Source: Seiridium cupressi
Taxonomy: Eukaryota > Ascomycota > Sordariomycetes > Amphisphaeriales > Sporocadaceae
NCBI GenBank assembly: GCA_036674765.1
Contig: JARVKI010000085.1
Span: 124,001 to 188,000, forward strand
Length of the DNA: 64,000 nucleotides
Direction: 5' to 3'
Part shown: one piece after another, positions 24,819 through 36,452 of the stretch
How the letters are laid out: the number at the start of each line of letters is the position of its first letter
Position numbering within the stretch: the first letter of the stretch is position 1
Translations under genes and position numbers: made by a program
The notes under the pieces: generated by a model
Told to the model about the DNA's origin: nothing
The model's database searches: none
The model's input: only the letters and a program-made list of their open reading frames with translations

Positions 24819-25564
24819 CTACTCGGAGGCGGCGGAAGAAGAGCTTCGAGCGGGACTGGCGACGAGTGTGCTGCTATGAGGCTCTGGTGTGGTTGTAAGG
24901 GTGACACCGCGGGCGAAGCTGTTGACAGTGGCGGAACCGGCGCCGGCCACCGGGGAAGACGGGACCCCTGCATCTCTGAGAGCAGGATGGATGAGAGTCT
25001 CATCAATGGTGGAACGCACAGGAGCGGGACGAGCAGCGGGATGAGAGGCGGAACGAGAGGCGGGACGAGCAGCAGGATGGAGATGGTGAGGGGAATCAGA
25101 CTCTCCAGGTTCATGGCCCTCCCGAGTTAGCGTTGGGGGCAGAGGAGCTTCGGGCGGAGGACTAGGAGCGGGACCAAAACGTGTTCCACGCACAGAGCCA
25201 GACGGGGCGAGTGACTTTTGGCCGCTACCTTCTCCTTTGTTGCGGCCTTATACATTGGTCAGCCATCACATGATATTTCGGGAAATGTGAACCTACTGTG
25301 GCGGATGGTGGCAGCCTCGATCTTCTTCAGTGCCTCTTGGGCCTGGGTGTTGGCCTTTTGTGCCTCAGCGTTGGCTTTCTGAGCTTCAGTTGCCGAAGTT
25401 CTGGCAGTCGAGCGTCTCTCGTCAAGCTGCTGTGTGATGATCCTTAACTCATTGTCTCGTTGCCGGATCTGAGTTCGGTTGCGGTAGATCAGCAAGCAGA
25501 TGACCAGCAGCAGCAGGGCGGTGACTGGAGTCAGGGCTGCCACAACAATCTTCCAGTTCTCCAT
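24819..25564 (-). CDS. Small single-pass membrane protein with coiled coil and Pro/Ala/Ser-rich tail
   Basis: Exons 25564-25297 and 25246-24819 (51-bp... 50-bp class GT-AG intron 25247-25296) give 231 residues. Residues 6-28 form one hydrophobic helix preceded by only five residues, so the tail should be cytosolic. Residues 30-85 are a charged coiled coil with degenerate heptads (QKANAEAQKANTQAQ). The remainder is low-complexity, with repeated HPAARPA units and acidic/proline patches. No enzymatic domain is visible. I do not recognise the family; a membrane-tethered adaptor or sensor tail is a guess. On the opposite strand the low-complexity segment gives long spurious Gly-rich frames. Confidence 0.65.
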
Positions 25565-26200
25565 GGTGTTCTTGAGGTGGCGGCAAAGAGAATCTTGTTA
25601 TGGAGGAAATTGTGGATGGAGAGAAAGTCAAGGGAATTTCTGTATGGAGGAACTTCTCTCAATGGTGCAGGAAGATAACGGGGAACTTCTTAGAAGTGAG
25701 GTGGATGGTGAGAAGGTGAAGGGAATTCCGTTGTGGGGGAAATTTGTCCTTGAAGAATGGTGCACGCGGTTCAAACGATTTACTCTGTTCAGCGGAGCAT
25801 CGCGAACCACGCCGCTGCTGTAAACGTGGGGCAGAGTGGCAGGGCGATGTCATCGTGCGTGAATGCCTGATTGATCAAGCATGAGCCTACCAGATATGCC
25901 ATCGCCGAACAGGCTTACCTTGAACGCACTGAGGGGCAGCACCCAGCTGACTCAATTGGCGAGGCTATGAGAGACTGAATCATCACTTTAACTTCTACTG
26001 ACGACTTGTTGGAGTTTGCTGTCGTCAGTAGACCTACCCAAAATGCCCTCGGGGATATTGGCGGCCGAGTCACTGTGCGAGACTTCTAGGAAGCGAGAGG
26101 AGTAGTTTTGGCAGATATATTCATTATCGTTACTTTTAGAGAAGAACTCGTTGCTTGACCCATCAGTGACTGGCTTGGAGCTCTATGAGACTCTACTGCT
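25565..26200. other. Intergenic region with a strong hairpin
   Basis: No gene recognised. It contains the perfect inverted repeat described separately at 25994-26032. It lies between the start of the membrane protein gene and the 3' end of the esterase pseudogene. Confidence 0.45.
25994..26032. repeat. 12-bp perfect inverted repeat with 15-nt loop
   Basis: Arms TCTACTGACGAC and GTCGTCAGTAGA, at 25994-26005 and 26021-26032. It would fold as a stable stem in RNA or cruciform DNA. Function unknown; it is not followed by a T-run. Confidence 0.75.
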
Positions 26201-28383
26201 CTACTGCTGGTAGTAACCAATGCTCAAGCCTAATGCACCGCATTGTTCCAGCTCTGAGAAGGGCCCTTGATTGCTTGGCCATTGCAGTATTCGCTTTGTA
26301 AACCCATCTTTTGTAGCTGGCATCCTCTTGCCCGCCCCTTTCAGCTCGTCAATCCTGCACTGGTATCCCCTTACCACCAAAATCTCAATAGCAAGATACG
26401 AGTCATACGCCCTGGCGAATGAGGAAAAAGAATCAAGAATGAACTGCTCGAAAGGAAGATTGTTCTCGTCTCTCATTGGCAGTCCCTTTCGTGCCAAGTT
26501 GCCAAAGACATAGTAGATCTCACCGGAGTGACACTTGAAGTATCCTCAGTCTGGATCACAGTATGGATGAGTTGCTGTCTTTGGTGCTTCACAGATGTCA
26601 AGCCCTGGCCACCCAGCTATTTGGTATGAGCGATTGAACTCATAAAAGTAGACATCTGGCGGGAAGCGGCCCGTCTGGAGACCAGTGTATACTGTGGCTT
26701 GATGGATACAGCGGAACTCGCCGTCAGTCGCCAAACGAGCGCTCATGTTGTATAGCGCAAGAGTCTAATTCTCGAGGTTCGGGATGGGGAACAGGTTGCC
26801 TGAATGGACGGAGAACCCCGACGCGTTAAGAAAGGCGGGTTCATTCGTAGTCTTGGGGTAGCTGATCATAGCAGCTCCGTCGTCGCGCATCAATCCCATC
26901 ATCGGTCTAACAGGAAGTGGTGGTCCATAGAGCTCAAGTTCGTCAGACGTCAAATAGGTGCCTTCGACCACCGGGTATCGATCTGTTATGTCGAGGTTGG
27001 CAAGATCATAGGCCGAAATCGCTCCAAGACAGTCGACCTGGGAGACCGCGTCGGTGCAGTCCGTGGCGTTTAAGATAGCATTGCCTGCCACTTCCATCTC
27101 CTCCTCGATGGTGTAGTACTTGGGGTAAGTAGTCCCATGGTTGATGCCGCCAGGATTGCTCAACGGATTGGCTCCGGCGAACTTTACAATAGCCTTCGGC
27201 GATGCCATCGATGCGCGCACGCTTCCTGCTCCAGCAGATTGGCCCCAGAGGGTGATGCGTTGGGGGTCACCTCCAAAGTCCTTGATATTCTTTCGGACCC
27301 AATCGAAAGCGTTAACTTGGTGCGCAAGCCCGAAGTTGTCGTTCGTCACGCCGTCGTCCAACGCGAAAAGTCCTAGAGTCGTCAATCTATAGTTGATACC
27401 GACTGCAACCACATCCCCTCGCGACGCTATGTTTCCTCCATCAGCGTTGGGCTATTGACAGTCCATCCCGTGAAGGCACCTCCATGAATTCAGATCTAGG
27501 AATGTCAGTTTCTACCCTTGTAGTCCTCGAGACTTATAGCTTACCATGACCGGCTTGAGGTCCTTTGTGGTAGAGTTATATTTCGGGAGGAAGTTGGTCC
27601 ATATGTTCGAAAAAGCAATCCACAGAGCCAACATTGCTGCCCTGGATGCACTGGGAGCCATGATACAAGGCTGAGACCTGGCTACCATTGCCCGCATTTG
27701 GTGTCGAATATGTGAAGCGCTTAGGCTGAGGAGCATCATAACGGACTCCGAGAAAGCGGAAGTTGTAACGAACCCGGAAACTACACTATTTAGTATCCTC
27801 ACGCACAAATTGAGGGGTGATTTTTACCCTGTAAAATATTCATTGTTGGAATGAACAGTCACCTGCCAGTCCTCGGTGGTGTCCTTGAAGGTCTCGGTGG
27901 AACACGGGGCAGTCTGCGTGCAGACCACTGGTAGCCTGGCGAAAGGGCTGGCCCCAGTGACGCGGCCATTGGCATCAATAGATTGCCTGGATGTCCCTTT
28001 GGATGCGATCCAGTACTGAGAAGACCTCTGGGCGCCCTGCTTGTACTTCAAGTATTCTAGTTTTGTCCGAATAGCTGCGGTTCCCAAATCTGGCGACCGC
28101 AACTGCTGCCCAGTGCTTCACATGCTGCACTTGCCTCCTTGTAGGACCGAGCGTCTAACACGATCACGCTAGAATTCGCCGTTGGGCTGTCGACTCCTTT
28201 GGAGGGTGTTTTTTAGCATGGCTAATAGTGTCAAGGCCGGTGCTTACCTTATAGGTCATTGTCTACTGGAAGGGTGATGTCCGAGCTCAGGCTGTTAGGG
28301 GAGGGAGCAGCTAAGGCAGCTGCCAATAACGCAGCAAGGGCAAAACCCACGCATGTTTGCAAGGATCTTGCAGCGAAACCCAT
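26201..28383 (-). pseudogene. Decayed secreted type-B carboxylesterase with an extra N-terminal domain
   Basis: The start at 28383 gives a clear signal peptide (TCVGFALAALLAAALAAP). A roughly 150-residue N-terminal region follows (SSVIVLDARSYKEASAACEA), then the esterase fold with KPVM, HGGAFTG, the nucleophile elbow GQSAGAGS near 27235 and a C-terminal YFKCHSGE block. Lesions: a frameshift near 28110; an in-frame TGA just before IHGGAFT (about 27490); a frameshift between GAFTG and DGGN; TAG at 26767-26765 in the Asn-Leu-Glu-Asn/Thr-Leu-Ala-Leu context; TGA at 26548-26546 just before YFKCHSGE. Family knowledge: such proteins are alpha/beta hydrolases with Ser-His-Glu triads acting outside the cell. 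Clearly non-functional. Confidence 0.85.
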
Positions 28384-29703
28384 TTGACAAAGAACAAAAA
28401 TTTCGACAAGGAATTTTTATGAAGATGTAGAGCCCAGGCCTCGTTCTATATCGTGGCGGATTTGGCTGCACTGCAACATCAAATTGACGAGTGCAAGCGT
28501 GCCAATATTTCATATGCGCATTCATAACGCTTCCGCTCTGCTGAAGGTATTCCTCCAACCGGGTGGCCCGAGATAGATACTCCCAACCCAGATCCCCATA
28601 ACTCATATCGGGAGCTCATAAATTCCAGGATCGCAGTTCTGGAATGGTATTGTCGCCCCGCCTTCCCGGCGCCAATGTCCCCTGTTTGTGGTGCCTCAGT
28701 TGGGGTAATTGGGGCTTCGTGCGAATTTTGCATTAGGCTAAATAGGCCATGCTGTCATGGTTTAAATAAAGAAATAGACAAGCGTGAACTAGGGTGGTGG
28801 CTGTGAAAATATTATACCCACTCTAGTGAGGGTCAGTAGAGGTGAAGTCGTGGATGAAATAGGGAGATTGTGTCGTAGAAAGAGGGGGTCTGTCTAACCT
28901 GAAGCTTCCTTTCCTCTGGCGCTGCAGTCCAACCGCCAGTTGTGAACTGGCTTAAGTTACACTAGTCAGCTGCAAACCCCCATCCCGACATTAGCATGAC
29001 CAATGTGGATTGTCCAGACTCGGTAAGCTACATCTTCTCCGTGAAATAGATGATCTGCGTCATTCAAGGTATCGGTGCTTCTTCCTCGTGATTCTCAATC
29101 TAGCGTGACTTCACAGCACTGAACGGAAGCCCGCGGTCCGAGTGTCCTGCGACTGCAGAATGAAATCTGTTCACGCAACAATGAAGTGTGTGGAAGGCGT
29201 TGCAGTTCGGGGAGTTCTTATGTGGCTATATCCGTCCTGTGCATGATGTCGAAACCCGCTTGGGGCCTTTAGGAACGCCGAATGATGCCCCTCAAATACG
29301 GGCATCGGACTTAACGCCACAGAGAGGCTGATAGCATCACGAAACAGGGGCCAAGAGGACGCTATACCGCATAAGGGCTTCACTTTCTATTTGACGCTAT
29401 ACTGTAAATAGCAAACACTTGATTCTCAAGACCACCCTTTCGTAGTAGCACCTGTAGACGACGATGTGTCCGCCTTGAAGATTCGTGATATCTACCGGTT
29501 TTGTATGAGATGGCCGGACTTCTGTTATGACCGCTCTCCCAATGCTCCGCGGAAAATGTGGTCTTGCGGCTTGGAGAGAAGAAGGAAAGTTATATAATCC
29601 CTAATTCTTCTGCAACTAGAAAATGGATATTGGTAACCACTTCCAGATTTAAGACTCGAGAGCACATTATTACAACTTCTCAATACTTTGACAGGGACCC
29701 AAA
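28384..29703. other. Intergenic region, nothing recognised
   Basis: 1.3 kb between two divergent starts. Only short random-looking frames; no repeats or RNA genes identified. The 100 bp before 29704 are AT-rich with short pyrimidine tracts. Confidence 0.4.
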
Positions 29704-30829
29704 ATGTCATCAATTCCATTCCGCCAATTTGTTTCTGAGCAATTCAGACACCTTCCCCTCGCGGTCTCGAGCGAGACATGCTCAGGTGGCACATACATCG
29801 TAACTGGCGCCAACACTGGTCTCGGCCTCGAAGCGGCTCGACATCTTGCGAATCTCGGCTCCAAGAAAGTCATCATCGGTGTCCGCAATGCGAAGGCAGG
29901 CGAAGAAGCAAGGCGCGATATTGAATCCACGACTAAGACCCGGGGTGTCGTCGAAATCTGGCCCCTCGACTTGTGCGACTACGACTCTGTAAAAGCGTTT
30001 GCCAAGCGAGCCATCGAACAGCTCGACCGCGTCGATGCCGTGATAGAGAATGCCAGCGTCGCATACGATACTTTCAAGCTTACACAGGGGCACGAGGAGA
30101 GTATCGTGATCAATGTGTTGAGCAACTTCCTTCTCGCCGCCCTAGTGCTACCCAAATTGAAGGAGAGCGCCAAAAGATTCGGTATCCTGCCACATCTGGT
30201 GATCGTTGGTAGTGAAGTAGCTTTTATGGATATGGCAAAGATCGAGCTGGACAAGGTAAAGGATGACCCCCTCCGTAGAATGGACGACGGCAACTTGTGT
30301 ATCATGAAGAACAGGTATGTTCTGCGCTCTACATACTACCTGATCATCCATTCCTAACCCCGTTATGTCTAAGGTATCCATTCACGAAGCTTATACAGTT
30401 TCTTCTCCTCCGCCAGCTGGCTTCTTTGCTACCGGTGGCGCAGAACGGAATCGTCTTTAACTTCGCAAACCCCGGCCTGTGCAAGACTGGACTCAGCCGC
30501 CACGTCAAGTTCTGGAGCAGAATGCAGATAACTATCGGAAAGAATATTCTTGGTAGAACTGCAGAACAGGGTAGCCGAAACCTCCTGTTCGGTGCGGTAG
30601 CTGGGAGGGATAGCCACGGGTGCTTCACTGGCAATTGCGAGATTGAAGAGTAAGTGGCAGTCTTGTGTTCGTCGAAGCCAAGTATGAGACTAACTGATCA
30701 TACAGAGATCGAGTTCCAGATTGGATAACCGATGAAGAGGGCCAAAGGACTCAACAGCGTGTCTGGGACGATATCGTAAAAGAGCTTGAGTCGGTCGAGC
30801 CTGGTTGCGTTCAGTATGCGCTGCGATGA
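29704..30829 (+). CDS. Short-chain dehydrogenase/reductase (retinol dehydrogenase-like)
   Basis: Exons 29704-30314, 30374-30649 and 30706-30829 give 336 residues. Rossmann motif TGANTGLG at 34-41. The usual NNAG is replaced by ENAS (IENASVAYD). Catalytic YxxxK is Y205-P-F-T-K209, split by the first intron, so unspliced reading would lose it. The C-terminal DEEGQR/VWDDIVKELE block is typical of fungal WW-oxidoreductase-like SDRs. NAD(P)H-dependent reduction or oxidation of a carbonyl/alcohol; substrate unknown. It is convergent with the broken transcription-factor gene, whose end lies only 15 bp away. Confidence 0.9.
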
Positions 30830-30844
30830 ATCGAAAAGGGTCCT

Positions 30845-32489
30845 TCATATTCCAAGCAACGGTGGCGTCCGGAGCTCGTTGGATATTCTCATATAGAGCC
30901 GTTCGCACACGTTATCGTGAAGAACATCTATCCAGGGGAATTTAGATAGCGTTTGGCGAAGCTCTTGAGGATTAGATATACCAAGGTACTGAATACTCTC
31001 ACATATCCTTGGAAGAACCCATGTATCGTCGATCTGAGACACAATTGTGGTACGGCCCATGAACAACGTCCAGAGGAGCGTTTCGTGCCAAGGTATCGAT
31101 ACTACGTCTGACCTGAGAACAGTTGACTTGATTTTGTCGGATAGGATAGGCAGCGACGGGAACTTTTTATTAAGGCCCGCAAGAAATGTCGCCACAAAGG
31201 CGTACAGACCCAAGTGCAGCAGGTTACTGATGTCATCTGGCAGAGGCGGAGCGGACAACGGGTTGACCTGAATGAGTTGATACCCCATCAGGATCACAGT
31301 ATCGTGAAAAGTGTCTCCGTTGATCTTTGCGGGGCTTTTGACGCTATCGTTTATCAACGCTGCCAGCTTCAGAATTATCAACAAGATATTCTGAAGCTCC
31401 TGAGACAGTCGGTTGAATAATGCCGTGTCGCAAAGCTGGAGATGAAGCCAGCTCGACGAGTTGAGTAGCTGGAAGATATGATCGCTAGGTATATCAGAAG
31501 ACTGAAACCTCGTCCTCGTCCCAAGATTAAGAGCGAACTCGAGATCCGCCCTAATATGAGCACATTAGTCATGTCCGGAAAGAGACTTGTTGCAATCCGA
31601 ACCTCACCTGAACATCTTCTGAGTCAATGCAGGATGGTTTCTCGCAAGTTGACGTATTCCACCCCGCATGCCAGTCAGGCGTTGAAGACCATTCAGATGG
31701 ATCAGACCCTGCTCATGCTTTCCTCTCATGCGCTCGTATTGCGTCATGGCCACGACAGCAGCGAACGTCGTATCTGCGGTAGCCTCATTTCCAGACAACT
31801 TCTGGTTGACTAGGCGAAATGTGCGAGTGAGATGGCGCATGGACTCGGCTGAGTCCTCGCCTCCAATCAAGGTAGAATCCGCCGCGGCGTTGATCAACGC
31901 TACAGTGCAATGAAAGTCTAGCGCTGTTTAGCCTTGTGCAGCCACGAGGGAGCAGAGCACGAACATGCTTCGTCAATGAAAGCGAACCGAGCCCATATGG
32001 ATTGAGTCGTGTCAAGCTTGATTGCACTTTTCAGAGCGCTGGGATGCATCTTGACGTCGATGAATGAGAAGACTTTCGTATGATGAACCGTCAGTAATAG
32101 GGCTAATGGGGTGTTTGTTTCATCGTAAGCAAACCTTGACGGAATAGGTTCTTTGAGCTAGGACCCAGATGAAAGGGCATAGGGTAGAGCGAAAGGGCAT
32201 CGCCGCGAGGGTGTTCAAGCACAAGGGTTTGACGGCATGTCGTGTTGTCTGCGTTGGTGTTCCCAGTGAGGGACCCACTGACGGAAGATTGCAACTCGCG
32301 ATCCGTGGGACGTGGCTTGCGGCGGGGTCGCCCTTTGCCAATGTTCTTGCCTTTCGCGGCTTGACTGCGGATCAACTTTCGTGTATTGGCATCAATCGAT
32401 GCATTGTCGATAAACTGGAAAGTCATAGTCGCATCTTTGGTGATGTTGCGACGACGGGCAGGCGAGTATTTGATGGGAACAAAGACCAT
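30845..32489 (-). pseudogene. Broken fungal transcription-factor-like gene (DUF3468 type)
   Basis: The start is either 32489 or, more in line with the family, ATG at 32426 (MTFQFIDNASID). Basic region KGRPRRKPRP, then GDALSLYPMPFHLGPSSKNL. A one-base deletion near 32133 (a T run) moves the continuing text FAYDETNTPLALLLTVHHTK to another frame. A second shift near 31970 leads to MFVLCSLVAAQG, then TAA at 31930-31928, then TALDFHCTVALINAAADS. From there the gene is clean, with an intron at 31551-31607, to its stop at 30845. Members of this family are nuclear regulators often next to the genes they control; no Zn2Cys6 motif is visible here. Three lesions argue for a dead gene unless the two indels are assembly errors. 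Confidence 0.75.
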
Positions 32490-33070
32490 CCCAGTCTGCC
32501 CAGTACGACCTAACAGATCTGATGGAAGACCCGTCAGTTTTGGGCTTAGTGGGAGATCCGCTAGGCCTCGCTAAAGCTGGTGGCTGCATGTGCTGGCTGT
32601 CGCGACAGCTTCAAGCATTTGATATAGATATCTACATAGGGCGTATAAACTATTACAATGAAGAAAGTTTGAACTTTCCGTAATGTATTCAATACTCATC
32701 TACCATATGATATCGTGATCTAAATAACCAGCAAATGAACCACCTCTCGTTCTAGGGCGCATGAAATTTTAGACAGATCGCATGTTCTAGGCCCAATTGA
32801 AGCGCTGACAAGCATAAAGCCACACACTAAATCGGCCCAGGAAAATGGCAATGCATATAAACGACAACTAAATACTGCATCAGTCTCCTATAATCTCGAA
32901 GAGCTGTTTACAAAGTGAGGAAACCTCAATAGTATGAAAGTACGATCAATCTATCAGCCCTACGTGGACATCAGATCCCTAAGAACTTTCGCGACGACTA
33001 TATTGCGTTCGACAAGCCGCAACCTTGAATTTTTTTCATCATAACAGCATTACATATACTAGCTTGCCAA
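32490..33070. other. AT-rich intergenic region
   Basis: No open frame or repeat of note; moderately AT-rich from 32600. Contains the 3' flank of the downstream P450. Confidence 0.4.
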
Positions 33071-34866
33071 TCAACCGATTGTATCGTTCGTCACCCTAGC
33101 GTAGAATTCCTTTATGTACAAGGTCACGGTCGATTCCCGCTTCCAAGGCCTCTCTGGACTGAGCACTTGGAAATCGAACGACCTCAACAGCTAATGCGGA
33201 GTTTCAGCATTCATGTGCGACCTTTGCTCACCTGGGCGCACCGTTTGGGGTGGTTTTCACTTACTTCGACGAAGATCTTGTTCATCTCCATCAATGCCAG
33301 AACTTTACCAAGGCACTGCCAGCGGCCATGTCCAAAGTTGAGGTCCACCACTTTCATTCGCCTTGTTTTGGTGGCTTCGTCACAGTCGATGAATCTTTCT
33401 GGTCGAAAAAGGTCAATATCGGCCCCGAACACTTCTTGGTCTCTCATAAGCGCCGTGAAATTCATGTGAACCTCGGCCCCCTCTGGGAGGGCCTTCCCAC
33501 ATAGGGTATCGCCGCCCGGGGGTACTGTCTTTGGAAACCCTGCCGTTACTGGGGGCATTACGCGCATCCCTTCATTGATAACGGCCTTGTTATTGGAACT
33601 TGTCAGCTAGTTAAGTACGTAGGTGCCATGATACGTATTTGAATATGTGTTATTTGCGCGACTTGCCTGTAGATAGGGCAGTTTTTTGGCCTCATCATTC
33701 GTGACTGGTGTCGAAATACGACCGTCTCGGATACCTTCTGCAATTTCCCGTTTGAGATCTTGATAGATACGAGGGGATGTCATCAGGTACAGCATGATGC
33801 CGCGGATGGTCGAAATTGATGTCTCTGTGCCGGCAGGCACTTGAATGGATAGATCCAACTCGGCTTGCTCTGGTGATAACCCATGCTTGAGCCACTCGGA
33901 CTTTGACAATCAGCTTCAAGGCTACCCTGATGGAGAGGGGCACGGGAGTCATGGTTGGAATGGCAGAGACCTACCAGCATGTCACCTCCCCCTGTCTTGG
34001 ATGCACCATTTTTGACCCGACTCTCAACAGCTTCACGAAGGACGCTACAAGCCTTGTAAGCTTGGTGGAGCCAAAATGGAAGGGGATACTTACGAAAGCC
34101 ATCCGGATGTGGTGCCTGGTCCCGTGAACCGGAGAAAAATTGGCGAAAATAGGATGGAACGTAGCCAAGGGACCATGGCAGTGGAGTGAACAAATGGAAT
34201 CAACTTATCTCCAGTGGCCAGGTAATCGAAATGATCTTTATCCGATGTCATGTCTCCCCATGATTCACCAAACCCTGCGCACGTAATCAAGTCAACCTGG
34301 AAGTATTGAAGAATACGACCGATATCAACTATAGCCTGGCCTTTTCCCTTGGCGGTTCTCTGCTTCAGTACATCCACCAAGACAGCCAGCTGCGCGTCCA
34401 GACTGCCTTCAAGGTCCATCAGTCCCTTTCCCGAGAAGCCAAAGTAAAGCTTGGATTTCCGCTTGTCGTGTGATGACGTATTCAGCTCGCTGAACACGCT
34501 ATCGCCATATGGATTGAATCGGATACTACCATACCATCCGCCGCGGGGATACAGTGAACGGGCCGAGTTGATGTGCCATATGGTGTCTGGATCCGACACC
34601 AGAACGTCGTTTGGGGAAATGCGTACAATTTTACCATACTGGTCATTGATATTTTTGGTCTTCTGATGAAATTGCATACGGTACACATACCAACATCCCC
34701 AGAGATTAGTGAGAGAAGCGATCAATGGGCCTGGGACATGGCTGAGACGGTGCCATTGGATAAAGGTTGAGACGCAGACAATTGTCAAAGCAGTGATACT
34801 CCCAATGAGGACCAGGTCCGTCGCAGGGAGGTTTGTGAGGGAACCAAATGACACGGTAGAACCCAT
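33071..34866 (-). CDS. Cytochrome P450 monooxygenase (pisatin demethylase-like)
   Basis: Exons 34866-34094, 34044-33975, 33900-33667, 33585-33265 and 33190-33071 give 505 residues. The third intron (33586-33666) has a GC donor. The second exon is only 70 nt; choosing the TTGTAG acceptor keeps frame (WLS then VLREAVESR). N-terminal membrane anchor (LVLIGSITALTIVCVSTFI) then HVPGP hinge. I-helix AGTETS at 304-309, ExxR as EGMR 364-367, RPERF 420-424, heme loop FGHGRWQCLGK with the cysteine ligand at about 450. Best resemblance is to the pisatin demethylase/benzoate-hydroxylase-like group of microsomal fungal P450s, several of which act on plant aromatics or in specialised pathways. Substrate unknown. 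Confidence 0.9.
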
Positions 34867-35969
34867 GTTTCAAGCAACTGTAGTTATTGTGACTTGCTTG
34901 GCTCCAACGGGGCAGACGTGACGGTTGTCGATGAGACTCGTTAATTTATAGCAGAAACACCCAAGTAAAACCTTGTGCACCCTTTGCTTGGTTTATCACA
35001 TGTATCTGTGCTGTTGTTTGTCACGCCCTCGCCTGCATACGGTGTGTCCTACAGCATGAGAATGCTGTTGGGGTTCTGGGGTCGTTGGGCATGGAATTGG
35101 ATCCAGTATTGACAGCGAGACCACCCCCCGGGATAGCGCTTACGTGGACCACTCAACTTTTTGCCTATTGTGCAACCCATCCGGGAAAAGGACCAAGGCG
35201 TTACATTTCCTCCAAGTGATATGTCATCGTTTCAGGCGGCAGTACCAACGAAATATATGATTGTATAGATTGAAGGGAGTGCAACGCGGTCACTCGATTA
35301 TGCACAAGCACACAAACATGAGCTCCCAGCTAACGCTTTTTGCGAGACTCCCCCGGATTTCAGTACACTCTTATTCAGACTCTTTATCATGACCATGTTC
35401 ACCAATTACCCAATATCAGTAGGTAGTCGAATGACCTAGGCAGATAAACTACATATTCCACCATTTGCCATGCATCACATACCACTGAGTCCTTGGCGGG
35501 AATTCAGCCCATGATAAGATGCAACTATGTTTCATGGATGTGTATGCAGTCACATATATTGGCAGAAAGACACCCAATTGCATGCGTGCTAAGCCCCAAG
35601 TCCTTGATAATCTGTGTCACACAGCAGCGTTCCCCGCCGAAGTTGATATGTTTAGTTTGATTACCTCATGCGCCCCAAGCCGCGATGGGCAACTCCGCAA
35701 TACTACCTAGTTGGTGGTGGGTATGGCTTCGAGTGTGAAAACATTGCCAGGTTCTTCCCAAGTTCGCGATCATCACCGGTGGGACGATCTCCGCAATCAT
35801 GAAGCCAGCAAAGATCCAAACCACCCTCCCGAAAGCAGTACGATGCTGCTTGAAAAATAAATTTCGACCGCTGTTGAATCCACAGAGCATGGGCACTGAT
35901 ATCATGTAGAATATAGCGAAACACTGGTATTGATAAGGCCCCGGTCCTGATACTTCCGATGTGGCAGGC
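34867..35969. other. Intergenic region with a possible membrane-protein fragment
   Basis: Mostly empty. On the minus strand 35666-35950 an open stretch contains two hydrophobic segments (CFAIFYMISVPMLCGF and VVWIFAGFMIAEIVPPVMIA). It ends abruptly beside the candidate LTR at 35970, as if truncated by insertion. Family not recognised; could be chance. Confidence 0.3.
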
Positions 35970-36452
35970 TGTCACGATCAGGCCCGGACCCACCGGAACC
36001 ACCGGGATTCTACGGAATTCCGACAACAGGTTCCATAGTTATAGTAAAGACGCGGGGTAACCCGCTCGGTAGTTCCTATATGGTAGCGCCCCCGTACCGA
36101 GCCATACTCGGTAGGCTTTAGTTGTTACACAATAGACCCCCCTATTACGGCTTCTGTCACTCCAGATACCAGAAATCTCACACAGGTCAGCAGATCTTTG
36201 CTTGCGCATATTCTGCGATACTTGATAGCCAATCAGCACCACGAGTTGACAAAGAGAAGACCGCACCACGAAGAATTTATCAAAAAGTAATACCCTATTA
36301 CGTAATCACGTTAGTTACATGTATATATACCAGTATACTGTCTTTATCGGGCGCTACTTTGAGCTCCGAACCAAGTCACAAGGACTATTGGTCCTTCTGG
36401 GACGGGTTTATACCTGCTGAAGAAGTCTGTTACAATGGAAAAGAGACTGACA
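35970..36452. mobile_element. Candidate solo LTR (TGTCA...TGACA)
   Basis: Begins TGTCACGATCAGGCCC and ends GAGACTGACA, giving 5-bp inverted termini over about 483 bp, with a TATATATA-like stretch near 36320. The start resembles the LTR at 47619 (both TGTCACG). A clean 5-bp target duplication is not seen; only GGC flanks both sides. The right border is therefore uncertain. Confidence 0.4.

Noticed and set aside
24783..25130. Gly/Arg-rich frames on the plus strand
   Set aside because: Mirror of the Pro/Ala/Ser-rich coding sequence on the minus strand.
34044..34193. Apparent frameshift in the second P450 gene
   Set aside because: Using the TTGTAG acceptor at 34045-34046 joins the exons in frame, so the gene is intact.
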